19,678 nt of DNA from Gallionella sp. (GCA_023229845.1 JALNYK010000042.1:1-19678), one strand, 5' to 3'. Counted from the stretch's first letter, positions 1-8,469 are shown. Notes: generated by a model from the sequence alone, not told the origin. Translations and numbers: made by a program.

Positions 1-877
1 CCACTTCGCGCGAATTGGCGATGCAGTCCATGATGCCCACGCCCGAGCCGTACATCATCGCGAAGGTGTTGGCGAAGCGCGCGAGGATGATCTTGCGCAG
101 GATGGGGCCGATCACCCAGAACTTGAGCTTCAGGTCGTCGTAGCGGTAGCGCATCTCCGGGCTGGAGGCGATCAGCAGTTTCGCGCCTATGGGCAGTACG
201 ACAGGCAGGGCGATCAGCACATACCAGTAGTCCACGAAAAACGCCGAGGTGGCGAGCAGCATGCGCGTCTGGAACGGAATCTCCTGGCCCACGCTTTTGA
301 TGAAGCCGACCAGTTGCGGCACCAGATAGATCATCAGGAAGAAGGTGATCGCGATCACGATGGCGCCGACGAAGGCCGGATAGAGCAGGATGGTCTTGGT
401 GTGTGCGGCCATCTCGTCCTGCCACTTCAGCGACTCGGTGATATGCAGGAACACCTCGGGCAACTGGCCGCTTTCCTCTCCCGCATGCGTGAGGCTGATG
501 AATATGCGGTCGAATGCATCGGGATGATCCGCCATGGCCAGCGAGAGTTTCTTGCCGCCCTCGATGGCTTCGACCAGGTTGGCGATGACCTCGCGAAAAT
601 GCGGGTCGTTCATCGTGTCGCGCAGATCGGCGAGGCTTTCCAGCAGCGGCACGCCGGCGCGGGTGAGTTGCTCGAGGTTGAAGAAGAAGGTGATCAGTTC
701 GGGGCGCTTGATTCTGCCGCGCGTTAGTCCGAGCTTGCCGCTGTCCACCTGGGCGTCGATCAGGTCCAGTCCGGCGTGTTTCAGACGCAGTTCCAGATCG
801 ATCAGATTGGCGGCATCCTGCAATCCCTTGTTGCTCTTGCCGTGGCTGTCGATGGCGCGATAGGAATACAGGGCCAT
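1..877 (-). CDS. mshG: MshG-like type IV pilus/T2SS inner-membrane platform protein (GspF family), C-terminus cut by window edge
   Basis: Polytopic inner-membrane protein of the GspF/PilC family, which couples the cytoplasmic assembly ATPase to pilin insertion. My translation starts MALYSYRAID at 877 with a good ribosome site (GGGAGG) 7 bases upstream, overlapping the stop region of the ATPase gene 9 bp upstream. About 292 codons are present of the roughly 400 usual for the family; the gene runs off the left edge. The first T2SSF domain spans about residues 60-185 (FFFNLEQLTRAGVPLLESL, then HAGEESGQLPEVF). Predicted membrane segments are about 162-187 and 214-236. The second T2SSF domain begins near residue 270 (ARFANTFAMMYGSGVGIMD) and is incomplete. 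The family call is secure. The name MshG rests on its neighbours; GspF or PilC would be the alternatives. Confidence 0.88.
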   Translation of the reverse strand, partial: MALYSYRAIDSHGKSNKGLQDAANLIDLELRLKHAGLDLIDAQVDSGKLGLTRGRIKRPELITFFFNLEQLTRAGVPLLESLADLRDTMNDPHFREVIANLVEAIEGGKKLSLAMADHPDAFDRIFISLTHAGEESGQLPEVFLHITESLKWQDEMAAHTKTILLYPAFVGAIVIAITFFLMIYLVPQLVGFIKSVGQEIPFQTRMLLATSAFFVDYWYVLIALPVVLPIGAKLLIASSPEMRYRYDDLKLKFWVIGPILRKIILARFANTFAMMYGSGVGIMDCIANSREV

Positions 878-886
878 GATGCCTCC

Positions 887-2602
887 CTAGCCCAGCCGGT
901 CGGTCAGGTCGACCACGCGGCTGACTTCCGCCAGAGATGTGACGCCCTGCCGGATGCGCCGGATGCCGTCCATCGCCAGCGGGCGGAAACCCTTGTCGAT
1001 GGCGGTCTCGCGGATTTGTCGGGTGCTGGCGCGACGCGACACCAGATCGTCCAGATCGTGATCCATCTTCAGCAATTCCATGATCGCCATGCGGCCGTTG
1101 TAGCCCTGATGGTTGCACAAGTCGCAGCCGGCGGCGCGATACAGCGTGACGTCCTCGTGTTCGGAAATGCCGAGCAGCTTGCGTTCCTGCGTATCCGGCT
1201 GGTAAGGGTATTTGCACTCCTTGCACAGGATGCGCACCAGTCGTTGCGCCACGACGCCGATGATGTTGCCGGCCATGATGTCGGGCAGGATGCCGATGTC
1301 GAGCAGGCGCGGGATCGCGCCGATGGCCGAATTGGTATGCAGCGTCGAATAAACCTGATGGCCGGTCATCGCGGCGCGAAACGCCATCTCGGCGGTGGGA
1401 TGGTCGCGGATCTCGCCGACCAGAATGATGTCCGGATCCTGGCGCATCATCGAGCGGATACCGTTGGCGAAATCCAGCTTGGCCGATTCGTTGATCGAGG
1501 TCTGGCGGATCAGCGCGATCGGGTATTCCACCGGGTCTTCCAGCGTCATGATGTTCACCGACTCGGTGTTGATGTGGTTCAGCACCGAGTACAGCGTGGT
1601 GGTCTTGCCGCTGCCGGTCGGGCCGGTCACCAGCACGATGCCTTCTGGTTTGGCGATGATGAGCTTGAGCGTATTCAGCGTGGCGTCGTCCAGCCCGATC
1701 TGTCCGAGCGGTACGATGCCTTTCTGGCGATCCAGAATGCGCAGCACCAAATTTTCGCCATGCGTGGTGGGGTGCGATGCGACGCGGAAATCGATCTGGC
1801 GCCCCGAAAGGCGTAGCGAGATGCGGCCGTCCTGCGGCGCACGCGTTTCGGCGATGTTCATGTTGCTCATCACCTTCAGGCGCACCACCATCGCCGGCCA
1901 GAAACTCTTGTGCAGGCTGCGCACCTGGCGCAACACGCCGTCGATGCGGTAGCGGATGCGCAAAAAGCTGCTCTCCGGCTCGAAATGGATGTCGGATGCG
2001 CCGCGCTGCACCGCCTCGGTCAACAACGCATCGATCAGGCGCACCACCGGTTGGCTGAATTCGTTGACGCCCTGCTGCGTCTGGTACTCCATCTCGCCCG
2101 GCTCGATCTCGTGCAGGATGCCGTCGATGGAAAGTTCGAAACCGTAGTACTGGTCGATCGCGCGCAGGATGTCGGATTCGCTGGCGAGCTGGGTGATCAG
2201 CCGGTACTCGTCCTTCAGCAGCGCTCGCACCTGGTCCAGCGCGATGATGTTGTCCGGATCGGCGACCGCCAGCGTCAGCACGCGGCTGGTCTTGTCCACC
2301 GACAACGGCAGCAGCTGGTAGCGCCGCGCGACATCCTTGGGGATGAAGGCCAGCGCGGCCGGGTCGATGATGATGGCGGCGAGGTCTACGCTCTCCTGAC
2401 CGAGGTTCTCCGACAGCACGTCGCGTATCGTGGCTTCGGAGAGAAAACCCAGACGCACCAGCAAACGGCCCAGCGGCTGGTGCGTCTTGGTCTGTTCTTG
2501 CAGGGCGATGCGCAACTGGTCGTCGCTGATGACTCCCTTGTCGACCAGTATGCGTCCCAACGGCTGCTGGAGCTGGTTGTCCTGTGTCGCGTTGTTCGGC
2601 AT
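887..2602 (-). CDS. mshE: MshE-like type IV pilus assembly ATPase (GspE/PilB family) with N-terminal MshEN-type domain
   Basis: Cytoplasmic hexameric ATPase that powers pilus or pseudopilus assembly. At 571 aa it is normal for GspE/PilB/MshE. Visible motifs: Walker A GPTGSGKTTT (327-336), Asp box LEDPVEY (354-360), Walker B DIILVGEIRD (391-400), His box HQVYSTLHTN (415-424), and the zinc-binding tetracysteine C460, C463, C493, C496. The N-terminus carries two copies of a 24-residue LGxxLxxxG-type motif (14-37 and 43-66) separated by exactly 5 residues. This is the layout of the cyclic-di-GMP-binding MshEN domain, although the leading Arg of each motif is Pro here and the last Gln of copy two is Asn. 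The start at 2602 lies 5 bp after the TPR gene, with AGG about 8 bases upstream. Function in a pilus machine is near certain; cyclic-di-GMP control is inferred. Confidence 0.93.
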   Translation of the reverse strand: MPNNATQDNQLQQPLGRILVDKGVISDDQLRIALQEQTKTHQPLGRLLVRLGFLSEATIRDVLSENLGQESVDLAAIIIDPAALAFIPKDVARRYQLLPLSVDKTSRVLTLAVADPDNIIALDQVRALLKDEYRLITQLASESDILRAIDQYYGFELSIDGILHEIEPGEMEYQTQQGVNEFSQPVVRLIDALLTEAVQRGASDIHFEPESSFLRIRYRIDGVLRQVRSLHKSFWPAMVVRLKVMSNMNIAETRAPQDGRISLRLSGRQIDFRVASHPTTHGENLVLRILDRQKGIVPLGQIGLDDATLNTLKLIIAKPEGIVLVTGPTGSGKTTTLYSVLNHINTESVNIMTLEDPVEYPIALIRQTSINESAKLDFANGIRSMMRQDPDIILVGEIRDHPTAEMAFRAAMTGHQVYSTLHTNSAIGAIPRLLDIGILPDIMAGNIIGVVAQRLVRILCKECKYPYQPDTQERKLLGISEHEDVTLYRAAGCDLCNHQGYNGRMAIMELLKMDHDLDDLVSRRASTRQIRETAIDKGFRPLAMDGIRRIRQGVTSLAEVSRVVDLTDRLG

Positions 2603-2607
2603 TTTGT

Positions 2608-3669
2608 TTACCTGCCTGGGCGGCCCAGCGCTTCGATGCGTCGCGCGACCTGGGCGTGGTCGAAGCCTGCACTGTGCGTTGCGTCGAGTTGCTGCGCGCG
2701 CTGGTAGTAGCGTGCGGCCAGATTGCCCTGTCCGAGGTGGTCGAGGCTGACGGCCAGGTTGTAGGCGAATTCGGCGTTGTCCGACTCCAGTGTCCAGGCG
2801 TTGAAATAGGCCTGTTGCGCCTCGCTCCAGCGCGATTGTCCGGCGTACAGGTTGCCCAGCGCAAAATGCAGCGCAGCCGAGTTGTTCTGTTCGCGCAGCA
2901 GCGTCTTCAACCGGCTCTCGTTGCCGTCGTCTTCGGTGTTCAGCGCCGACATGCCGGCGTTCGCTACCGCGTTGCGCGGATCGAGCGTCAGCACGCGCGA
3001 ATAATATTGCATTGCTACCAGACTTTCGCCGCGCTGCTGGGCGATTGCGGCCAGACCGAGCAATGCATCGGCGTTGTTCGCATCCTTTCTGACCATCTCC
3101 TGGTACAGAGGCTGCGCCTCGTCCGGCTTGCCGCTGCGATAGGCCAGATAGGCATCGCGCAACAGCGGATCGATGGCCTCCGTCCGCTGCGGTTCGATGC
3201 GCACCGGAGACTTTTGGCGGGGAGGTTCGACGGCAGGCGCGGGTTCGGTCATGACGTCCGGAAGCGCGGGCTCCGGCGCAATCTCCTCTGCGACAGGGTT
3301 GTCAGCGGGAAGCTCGGCGCTTTGCGGTTCCTCTGTCACGGCAGCGACCTGTATCGGTTGCGTAGTTGCGGCGACGGGGTGTTGCGGTGACAGGCCGCGG
3401 GCGGAATCGAGATACCACCAATAACCCGCACCTGCGGCCAGCAGCAGCATCGTGCCGCCCAGTGCAGAGAGGAGGTATGGGTTGATATGCGAGTGGTCGG
3501 CAGCGGGCGATTTTGCGCTGAACAGATTCTGTCCTGCTTCGCGTGCGCTTTGCCTGGCTTCATCCGCTGCGGAAGCCGGCTGGTTTTCCAATTGGAGTTT
3601 GTCCGTCGCTGTGGCCTGACTTGCCTCGGCGGATAGTGCTTTCTTGCGGGCTTCCAGAAGCAGGCTCAT
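2608..3669 (-). CDS. mshN: MshN-like membrane-anchored TPR protein
   Basis: 353-aa protein read from the ATG at 3669 (MSLLLEARKKAL). The frame stays open to an upstream ATG at 3759, but that lies inside the secretin gene. Beginning at 3669 leaves 1 bp after the secretin stop (TGACATG), typical translational coupling. Layout: charged cytoplasmic N-terminus (1-62), one transmembrane helix (about 64-87), a Pro/Ala/Glu-rich periplasmic linker (95-165), then tetratricopeptide repeats over about 168-335, e.g. PLLRDAYLAYRSGKPDEAQ and ALHFALGNLYAGQSRWSEA. In MSHA loci MshN sits between the secretin and the ATPase and is thought to act in the envelope-spanning scaffold. The position here, between mshL and mshE, supports the name. 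Sequence-based assignment beyond a TPR membrane protein is weak, because the repeats dominate. Confidence 0.8.
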   Translation of the reverse strand: MSLLLEARKKALSAEASQATATDKLQLENQPASAADEARQSAREAGQNLFSAKSPAADHSHINPYLLSALGGTMLLLAAGAGYWWYLDSARGLSPQHPVAATTQPIQVAAVTEEPQSAELPADNPVAEEIAPEPALPDVMTEPAPAVEPPRQKSPVRIEPQRTEAIDPLLRDAYLAYRSGKPDEAQPLYQEMVRKDANNADALLGLAAIAQQRGESLVAMQYYSRVLTLDPRNAVANAGMSALNTEDDGNESRLKTLLREQNNSAALHFALGNLYAGQSRWSEAQQAYFNAWTLESDNAEFAYNLAVSLDHLGQGNLAARYYQRAQQLDATHSAGFDHAQVARRIEALGRPGR

Positions 3670-3670
3670 G

Positions 3671-5446
3671 TCAGGGTTTGCCGGACGTCGGCTCCTTAAA
3701 GAAATTCTGGTCTGGCAGCATGTTGCGATAGGCGCTGAAGTCGCCTTCGATACTGGCATCCTTGATGACCACCGGACGCAGGAAGATCACCAACTCGGTC
3801 TTGGTCGAGGTGTCGTTGCGATGCTTGAACAACTCTCCTGCGATCGGAATCCGGGAGGCACCTGGAATCTCATCGGTGAAATTGTCTATGCGATCCTCCA
3901 TCAGGCCGCCCAGCACGGCGATTTGGTTGTTATCGATTTTCAGCACCGATTCCATTTCACGGGTTGATGTTTGCGGGATTTCATTCGCGATGATGAGTCC
4001 GGGAGTGGGGTCCTTGGCCGGGGCCAGCAGACGCGTGATGGACGGGCGAACGTTGAGTAGCACTGTATCGCTGTCGTTGATCTGCGGCGTCACGCTCATC
4101 GTGAAACCGACCGGTACGGTGTTGACGGTGGTGGTGTAGGTGATGATCGGCGTGCATGGGGCCGGAGAACAAGGCGTGGTGCTCGAGTTGACGATGAAAT
4201 ATACCTTGTTGTCCACCACGCGCAGCATCGCGGTCTGGTTGTTCATCACGCTCAGTTTGGGGCTGGATAGCACCTTGACCGTACCGAAAGATTCCAGCAG
4301 GGCAACCGAAGCGGACAAATTGCCCAGTCTGGAAGACGGATTGAGATAGTTGAGCGTAAAAAGATTTGCGGTATTCGCGCTGGGTAATCCTGTCGTAGCT
4401 GCCTGCCGCAATTGGAAGCCGGTGCCGTTGCGCTGCAATAACGACCAGTCGATGCCTTGCTTGTAATTGTCGTTCAGGCGAACTTCCACCACGGTTGCCT
4501 CGATCAACACCTGGCGGCGGGCGCTGGACATGATCTGGTCGATGAATTCCTGAACTTTCTCGTGCTGTTTGCCGGTGGCGCGCACGGTGATGATGCCGCT
4601 CTCCGGGTTCGCGATGACCGAGGCCGCTTCGCGGAAGGTGTTGCGGCGGGTGACGATCTTGCTGTCACCTTCCTGTATCGTGGTCTGTGTCGGCGTCGTT
4701 TCGTTGCCGGTCTTTTTCGCGGTGTTTTTCTTGTCGGTCACGATGCGGTCGGTGCTGCCGGTTTGTTCGGTGACCGTTTCGCTCGATCCGTCGGGCAATA
4801 TCTTGTCGGTTTCGCGCAGGATGTCGGTGATGTTTTTGGTCAGGGTGTCCCAGAAGTGATTTTTCGACACGCCCTTGATGGAAAGCGATGAGTTGTTGCC
4901 TGTGGCGCTTGCGCCGGCCGTAGTCCCGGAGCCAAGCTGCGATGTGTTGGAAATGGTGCCATCCGCTTCGCGCGACATGTTCACATAATCGATCTTGTAA
5001 CTGTGCAGATAGGGCGTATCCGGCATCACGATCAGGTTGCCGTTGTCCAGTTCGTAGCGCATGTCCACCTGTTTGGCGATGCGTGTCAGGATTTGCGGCA
5101 GGGTCTGGTTGAGGGCGTTCAGCGTGACCGAGCCCTGTATGCCGGGATGGATGTCCAGATTGATCTTCGCGTCGCGAGCCAGAGCGAACAGAATTTCCTG
5201 TGCGGGAACGTTGGTGACGACGACGCTATAGGTCTCGGCTTTGGCGACGTACTTCGGCGCCGGAAGTGCCACGGTGCGCGTGAGCGCTTGCGGAATATCG
5301 GCTGCAGTGTCCTGCGCGACCGGTCGCTGGATATGCTTGTCCGACGGCTGGATAGGCCGGGTGCCGCAGCCGGCGAGGATTGCACCGGCGGTGATGAGTG
5401 TGATGCAGAGACGGGACAAGTTGCGAGGATGCACGCTTTTCTCCAT
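3671..5446 (-). CDS. mshL: MshL-like outer-membrane secretin lipoprotein
   Basis: 591-aa secretin, the multimeric outer-membrane gate through which the pilus or secreted cargo passes. The N-terminus is a lipoprotein signal: hydrophobic stretch about 12-26, then lipobox LAGC with the acylated Cys at residue 27. A secretin/TonB short N-terminal domain lies at about 75-125 (VPAQEILFALARDAKINLD), followed by an N-domain region at about 270-325 (GIITVRATGKQHEKVQEF, RRQVLIEATVVEV). The secretin barrel covers about 385-560, with VPVGFTMSVTPQI (444-456) and ELVIFLRPVVI (551-561). Residues about 220-262 form a Ser/Thr-rich low-complexity insert. An unusual cysteine pair (C426, C431) sits in a barrel loop. 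It lies 68 bp after the ATPase gene and 1 bp before the TPR gene. PilQ or GspD would be alternatives; domain layout and context favour MshL. Confidence 0.9.
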   Translation of the reverse strand: MEKSVHPRNLSRLCITLITAGAILAGCGTRPIQPSDKHIQRPVAQDTAADIPQALTRTVALPAPKYVAKAETYSVVVTNVPAQEILFALARDAKINLDIHPGIQGSVTLNALNQTLPQILTRIAKQVDMRYELDNGNLIVMPDTPYLHSYKIDYVNMSREADGTISNTSQLGSGTTAGASATGNNSSLSIKGVSKNHFWDTLTKNITDILRETDKILPDGSSETVTEQTGSTDRIVTDKKNTAKKTGNETTPTQTTIQEGDSKIVTRRNTFREAASVIANPESGIITVRATGKQHEKVQEFIDQIMSSARRQVLIEATVVEVRLNDNYKQGIDWSLLQRNGTGFQLRQAATTGLPSANTANLFTLNYLNPSSRLGNLSASVALLESFGTVKVLSSPKLSVMNNQTAMLRVVDNKVYFIVNSSTTPCSPAPCTPIITYTTTVNTVPVGFTMSVTPQINDSDTVLLNVRPSITRLLAPAKDPTPGLIIANEIPQTSTREMESVLKIDNNQIAVLGGLMEDRIDNFTDEIPGASRIPIAGELFKHRNDTSTKTELVIFLRPVVIKDASIEGDFSAYRNMLPDQNFFKEPTSGKP

Positions 5447-5514
5447 TTCGACCGTTCGTGTCCAGCCTAACAGGTTTGCCGGGCTTGCTCAACGAGCTTT
5501 ATTGCCATGCGTTC

Positions 5515-6924
5515 CTAGAATACGTGGATGGCGGTAGCAAAGGATTCCTGATAGCGGGACGGCAAATCCTTGATCGCGTTGCGCGCCGCATCGACCGAGG
5601 GGTAGGCGCCATACAGTATGCGTAATCCCTCTTTGTCGCCGAAGCGGGCCGGCACCAGATAGATCTCCGAAAGTTTGCCCAGTCCGTCCGCGCGTTTGAG
5701 GAAGCCTTCGACGCGTTTTGGCTGCATGTCCTCGTTGTGGAAGAGCTGGATGCTGGCGACGATATTCTTCTGTCCGAGCAGTTTTTTGCCTGCGGCCAGC
5801 CGCTGGTCGAACAGGCTGCCTTTGGCTGCCGGGGGCGGTGAGGTTTTTTGCGCTACTGCAGGTGCAGGGGGCGCGATAGCGGTTTGCTCCAATGCCTGGA
5901 TCGTCGGGGCGACGGGCGTCGGTGCTACGGTGATCGGCATGGCAGGCGCGGCCAGCTGAGCTTGTTGTGCCGGGGCGGCGGGCTGTGTTTCGTCAGTCGC
6001 CCACCATGTGGTCAGTCCGGTCAGCAGCAATGCGACGACCGCGCCGCCAGCCAGTATCCTGGTGGGCGGCAGTTGGATGGAGGGCAGCTCGATTGACGGC
6101 AGCTTGAGCTTGCGCGAAGACTGGAGTTCGCTGTCTCGCATCGCGGCCTGGACATGGCGCGGCTCGATGTTGTGGGTGTCTTCGACGAATGCGGCCAGCA
6201 GCGATTTGTCTGCAAGGATGTTGATGCGGCGCATCAGGCCTTCTGAGGCGCGCCCGATGAGCTTGAGCGCCTGGGGCGAGAATACGTTCGGGCCGTGGTA
6301 GCCGGCTGCGCGCATCCGGAACATCAGATAGCTTTCCAGCGTGTTGTGCGACATCGGCTGCATGTTGAAGTGATGAACGATGCGGTCCTTGAGTTGGCGC
6401 ATGTTCGGCTGTTCGAGTTTGTTGTTCAGCTCCGGCTGTCCGAACAGGATGAGTTGCAGCAATTTGAAGTTGCCGACTTGCAGGTTGTACAGCAGACGCA
6501 GTTCTTCCAGCGTGTCCGGCGGCATCGCATGCGCCTCGTCCACCAGTACGACCACGCGTTTGCCTTCGCGCGCCCGTTCTTCCAGCCTGGCCTGGATGCT
6601 GTGCATGATGATGCCGACGCGTTCGCCCTCGACGTTAAGCCCCAGTCCGTCTGCGATGGCGTACAGCATTTCGTCGCGCGACAGGCTGGGGTTGGCCAGA
6701 TAAATGGTGTCGATATATTTGGGCAGGCGTTCGAGCAGCATGCGGCACAGCATGGTCTTACCGCTGCCGACTTCGCCGCTGACCTTGATGATGCCTTCCG
6801 ATTCGCTCAGCGAGTAGACCAGCGCGTCGAGAATTTCGCCGCGGTTGGCGCCGGAGAAGAAAAAGGTCGTCGATGGCGTGATCCTGAATGGCGGTTCGTG
6901 GAGTCCGAAGTGGTCCAGGTACAT
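5515..6924 (-). CDS. mshM: MshM/GspA(ExeA)-like AAA ATPase with transmembrane anchor and SPOR-like C-terminal domain
   Basis: 469 aa. The N-terminal AAA domain starts MYLDHFGLHEPPF, the signature opening of the ExeA/GspA/MshM family. Walker A is GEVGSGKT (50-57) and Walker B VVVLVDEAHAMP (124-135); sensor-like FGQPELNNKL is at 161-170. The ATPase domain ends near 265, followed by a transmembrane helix (about 291-308), a long Ala/Pro-rich periplasmic linker (310-368) and a C-terminal domain (about 388-469) with the SPOR-like motif LRILYGAYPSVDAARNAI. GspA proteins use ATPase plus periplasmic peptidoglycan binding to help insert secretins through the wall, so the SPOR-like tail fits such a role. 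As I recall, Vibrio MshM is much shorter and lacks this tail. An AGGA 7 bases upstream of the start overlaps the stop of the preceding regulator (9-bp gap). Confidence 0.85.
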   Translation of the reverse strand: MYLDHFGLHEPPFRITPSTTFFFSGANRGEILDALVYSLSESEGIIKVSGEVGSGKTMLCRMLLERLPKYIDTIYLANPSLSRDEMLYAIADGLGLNVEGERVGIIMHSIQARLEERAREGKRVVVLVDEAHAMPPDTLEELRLLYNLQVGNFKLLQLILFGQPELNNKLEQPNMRQLKDRIVHHFNMQPMSHNTLESYLMFRMRAAGYHGPNVFSPQALKLIGRASEGLMRRINILADKSLLAAFVEDTHNIEPRHVQAAMRDSELQSSRKLKLPSIELPSIQLPPTRILAGGAVVALLLTGLTTWWATDETQPAAPAQQAQLAAPAMPITVAPTPVAPTIQALEQTAIAPPAPAVAQKTSPPPAAKGSLFDQRLAAGKKLLGQKNIVASIQLFHNEDMQPKRVEGFLKRADGLGKLSEIYLVPARFGDKEGLRILYGAYPSVDAARNAIKDLPSRYQESFATAIHVF

Positions 6925-6933
6925 GTCAGTATC

Positions 6934-8355
6934 CTATGCGTTGGGTTTTTCGTGGCTGCCGATGCGGCTGTGCAGCGTGGTGCGATTGAGGCCCAGCAGT
7001 TTCGCGGCTTCGCTGATGTTGCCGGAGGCGAGTTCCAGTGCGATGGCGATATAGTCGGCCTCGAGTTCGTGCAGATGGCGATCCAGATTGAAGTCGCCGG
7101 TCTTGAGCTCGGCTATGAGGCGTTGGCGCGCCATACCGTTGCTTCCGTCCGGATTTGCCGCGCCTGTGGCAATGGGGTCGAGCTCATCTTCCAGTTGGGC
7201 CGCGACTACGGTCTGGCCCGGATATTTGGTCGACAGCCTGATGACGATGTTGCGTAACTCACGGGTGTTGCCGGGGAATCCGTAACGCTCCCAGCGCTGT
7301 AGCGCCTCGGGATGCAGCTCGAAAGGGGGCTGACCGAGCTGGTGTGCATAATAGGTGCGGAAATAATTGAGCAGCACTAGTTTGTCGGTGCCCAGCTCGC
7401 GTAACGGGGGGACGGCGATCCTGAATACGTTCAGGCGGTGATACAAGTCGTCGCGGAAGGCGCCTGCCTGGACCGCATCGCGCAGGTTGCGGTTGGTCGC
7501 GGCGATGATGCGCGCGCGGCTCTTGCGCGTGGCGGTCTCGCCGACGCGCTGATATTCGCCGTTCTCCAGAATGCGCAGCAGCTTGGCCTGCAACTCAAGG
7601 GGCAATTCGCCGATTTCGTCCAGAAATAGCGTGCCGTCGGCGGCATCTTCGAAGAAACCGGATTGCGCGTTGCTGGCGCCCGTGTAAGCGCCCTTGCTGT
7701 GACCGAACAGCGTCGATTCGATTAGTGTGGGTGAGATTGCGGCGCAGTTGAGCACCCGGAATGGTGCGTCAGGGTGACCGGCAAGTCGTTGCAGTGCGCT
7801 CGCTACCAATTCCTTGCCGCAGCCTGACTCGCCTTCGATGAGCACCGGGAACGGCATGGGCGCATACATCGCGATCTGGTCGCGCAATGTTTGGATAGGC
7901 TGGCTTTGCCCGACGATGCCGAGTGAGGAATTGGGGGCTTCGTTTTTTTCGCCGGTTTGCACCCGCAGCGCGGCATCGAGGTACGTACGGATATTTTCCG
8001 GGGCGCAGGGCTTGGCGATGAAATCTATCGCGCCCAAGGCGCGCGCGTGTCGCGCGTTGTTTTCATCGTCCTGCCCGGTCAGGACGAAGATCCTGATATC
8101 CGGGCTGTGGGCGATCAATTCGGCGATCAGATGGAATCCTTCGTCCGGGCGATGCGGCAAGGGCGGAAGCCCTAGGTCGACGAGAGCAAGTTGCGGCGGG
8201 GCGGGCAGCCGGCGCAGTTGCTCGATGGCGGCGGCGCGTGACTCGGCCAGAAGGACTTCGTAGTGTTTTTCGAAAGCGACAGCCAACCCTTCGCGTATCA
8301 GCGGGTCGTCGTCGACGATCATCAGGCAGGGAAGGGGCGATTGGGCGCTCGACAT
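6934..8355 (-). CDS. Sigma-54-dependent response regulator (NtrC family; resembles PrsR/PEP-CTERM-type regulators)
   Basis: 473 aa from the ATG at 8355. The frame extends to a TTG at 8415, but a plausible promoter (-10 at 8387-8392) lies inside that extension, so 8355 is preferred. Receiver domain (about 10-130): acidic pocket D15-D17, phospho-acceptor D60 in LALVDLGLP, conserved K115. AAA+ domain (about 145-390): Walker A GESGCGKE (175-182), GAYTGA loop (222-227) that contacts sigma-54, Walker B GTLFLDEIGE (241-250), arginine region ATNRNLRDAV. Fis-type helix-turn-helix at about 433-463 (ISEAAKLLGLNRTTLHSRI). All catalytic features are intact. The receiver wording (DLGLPP, VLTGQDDENNARHARALGAIDF) resembles PrsR regulators of exopolysaccharide/PEP-CTERM loci from memory. 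It is the first gene of the pilus operon, so it probably controls it or related surface functions. No histidine kinase gene is in the window. Confidence 0.9.
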   Translation of the reverse strand: MSSAQSPLPCLMIVDDDPLIREGLAVAFEKHYEVLLAESRAAAIEQLRRLPAPPQLALVDLGLPPLPHRPDEGFHLIAELIAHSPDIRIFVLTGQDDENNARHARALGAIDFIAKPCAPENIRTYLDAALRVQTGEKNEAPNSSLGIVGQSQPIQTLRDQIAMYAPMPFPVLIEGESGCGKELVASALQRLAGHPDAPFRVLNCAAISPTLIESTLFGHSKGAYTGASNAQSGFFEDAADGTLFLDEIGELPLELQAKLLRILENGEYQRVGETATRKSRARIIAATNRNLRDAVQAGAFRDDLYHRLNVFRIAVPPLRELGTDKLVLLNYFRTYYAHQLGQPPFELHPEALQRWERYGFPGNTRELRNIVIRLSTKYPGQTVVAAQLEDELDPIATGAANPDGSNGMARQRLIAELKTGDFNLDRHLHELEADYIAIALELASGNISEAAKLLGLNRTTLHSRIGSHEKPNA

Positions 8356-8386
8356 ACTTTCGACTTGGGTTAGGCCTTGGACGACG

Positions 8387-8415
8387 AGCATAGCGGCAAG
8401 TGAGTGCAAGCTCAA
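8387..8415 (-). promoter_or_regulatory. Candidate sigma-70 promoter for the regulator-pilus operon
   Basis: Read on the minus strand: -35 TTGAGC (8415-8410), 17-bp spacer, -10 TATGCT (8392-8387). Transcription would begin near 8380, giving a leader of about 25 bases to the ATG at 8355. The -10 matches consensus at four of six positions, so this is modest evidence; correct placement and ideal spacing are the main support. Confidence 0.4.
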
Positions 8416-8469
8416 TAGCCCGGTGTAAACGCCCGGAGAGGCGCGAATTTTTTAATTTGGGGCTATCGG

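Noticed and set aside
776..1816. Long plus-strand open frame of 346 codons opposite mshE
   Set aside because: Shadow of the GC-rich mshE frame; the composition (rich in Gln, His, Asp, Arg) is typical of antisense frames and no family is recognisable.
8400..8422. Possible sigma-54 promoter on the minus strand before the regulator (GGGCTATTGAGCTTGCA)
   Set aside because: The GG and GC elements are separated by 11 rather than the strictly required 10 bases, and the -24 part is otherwise poor.
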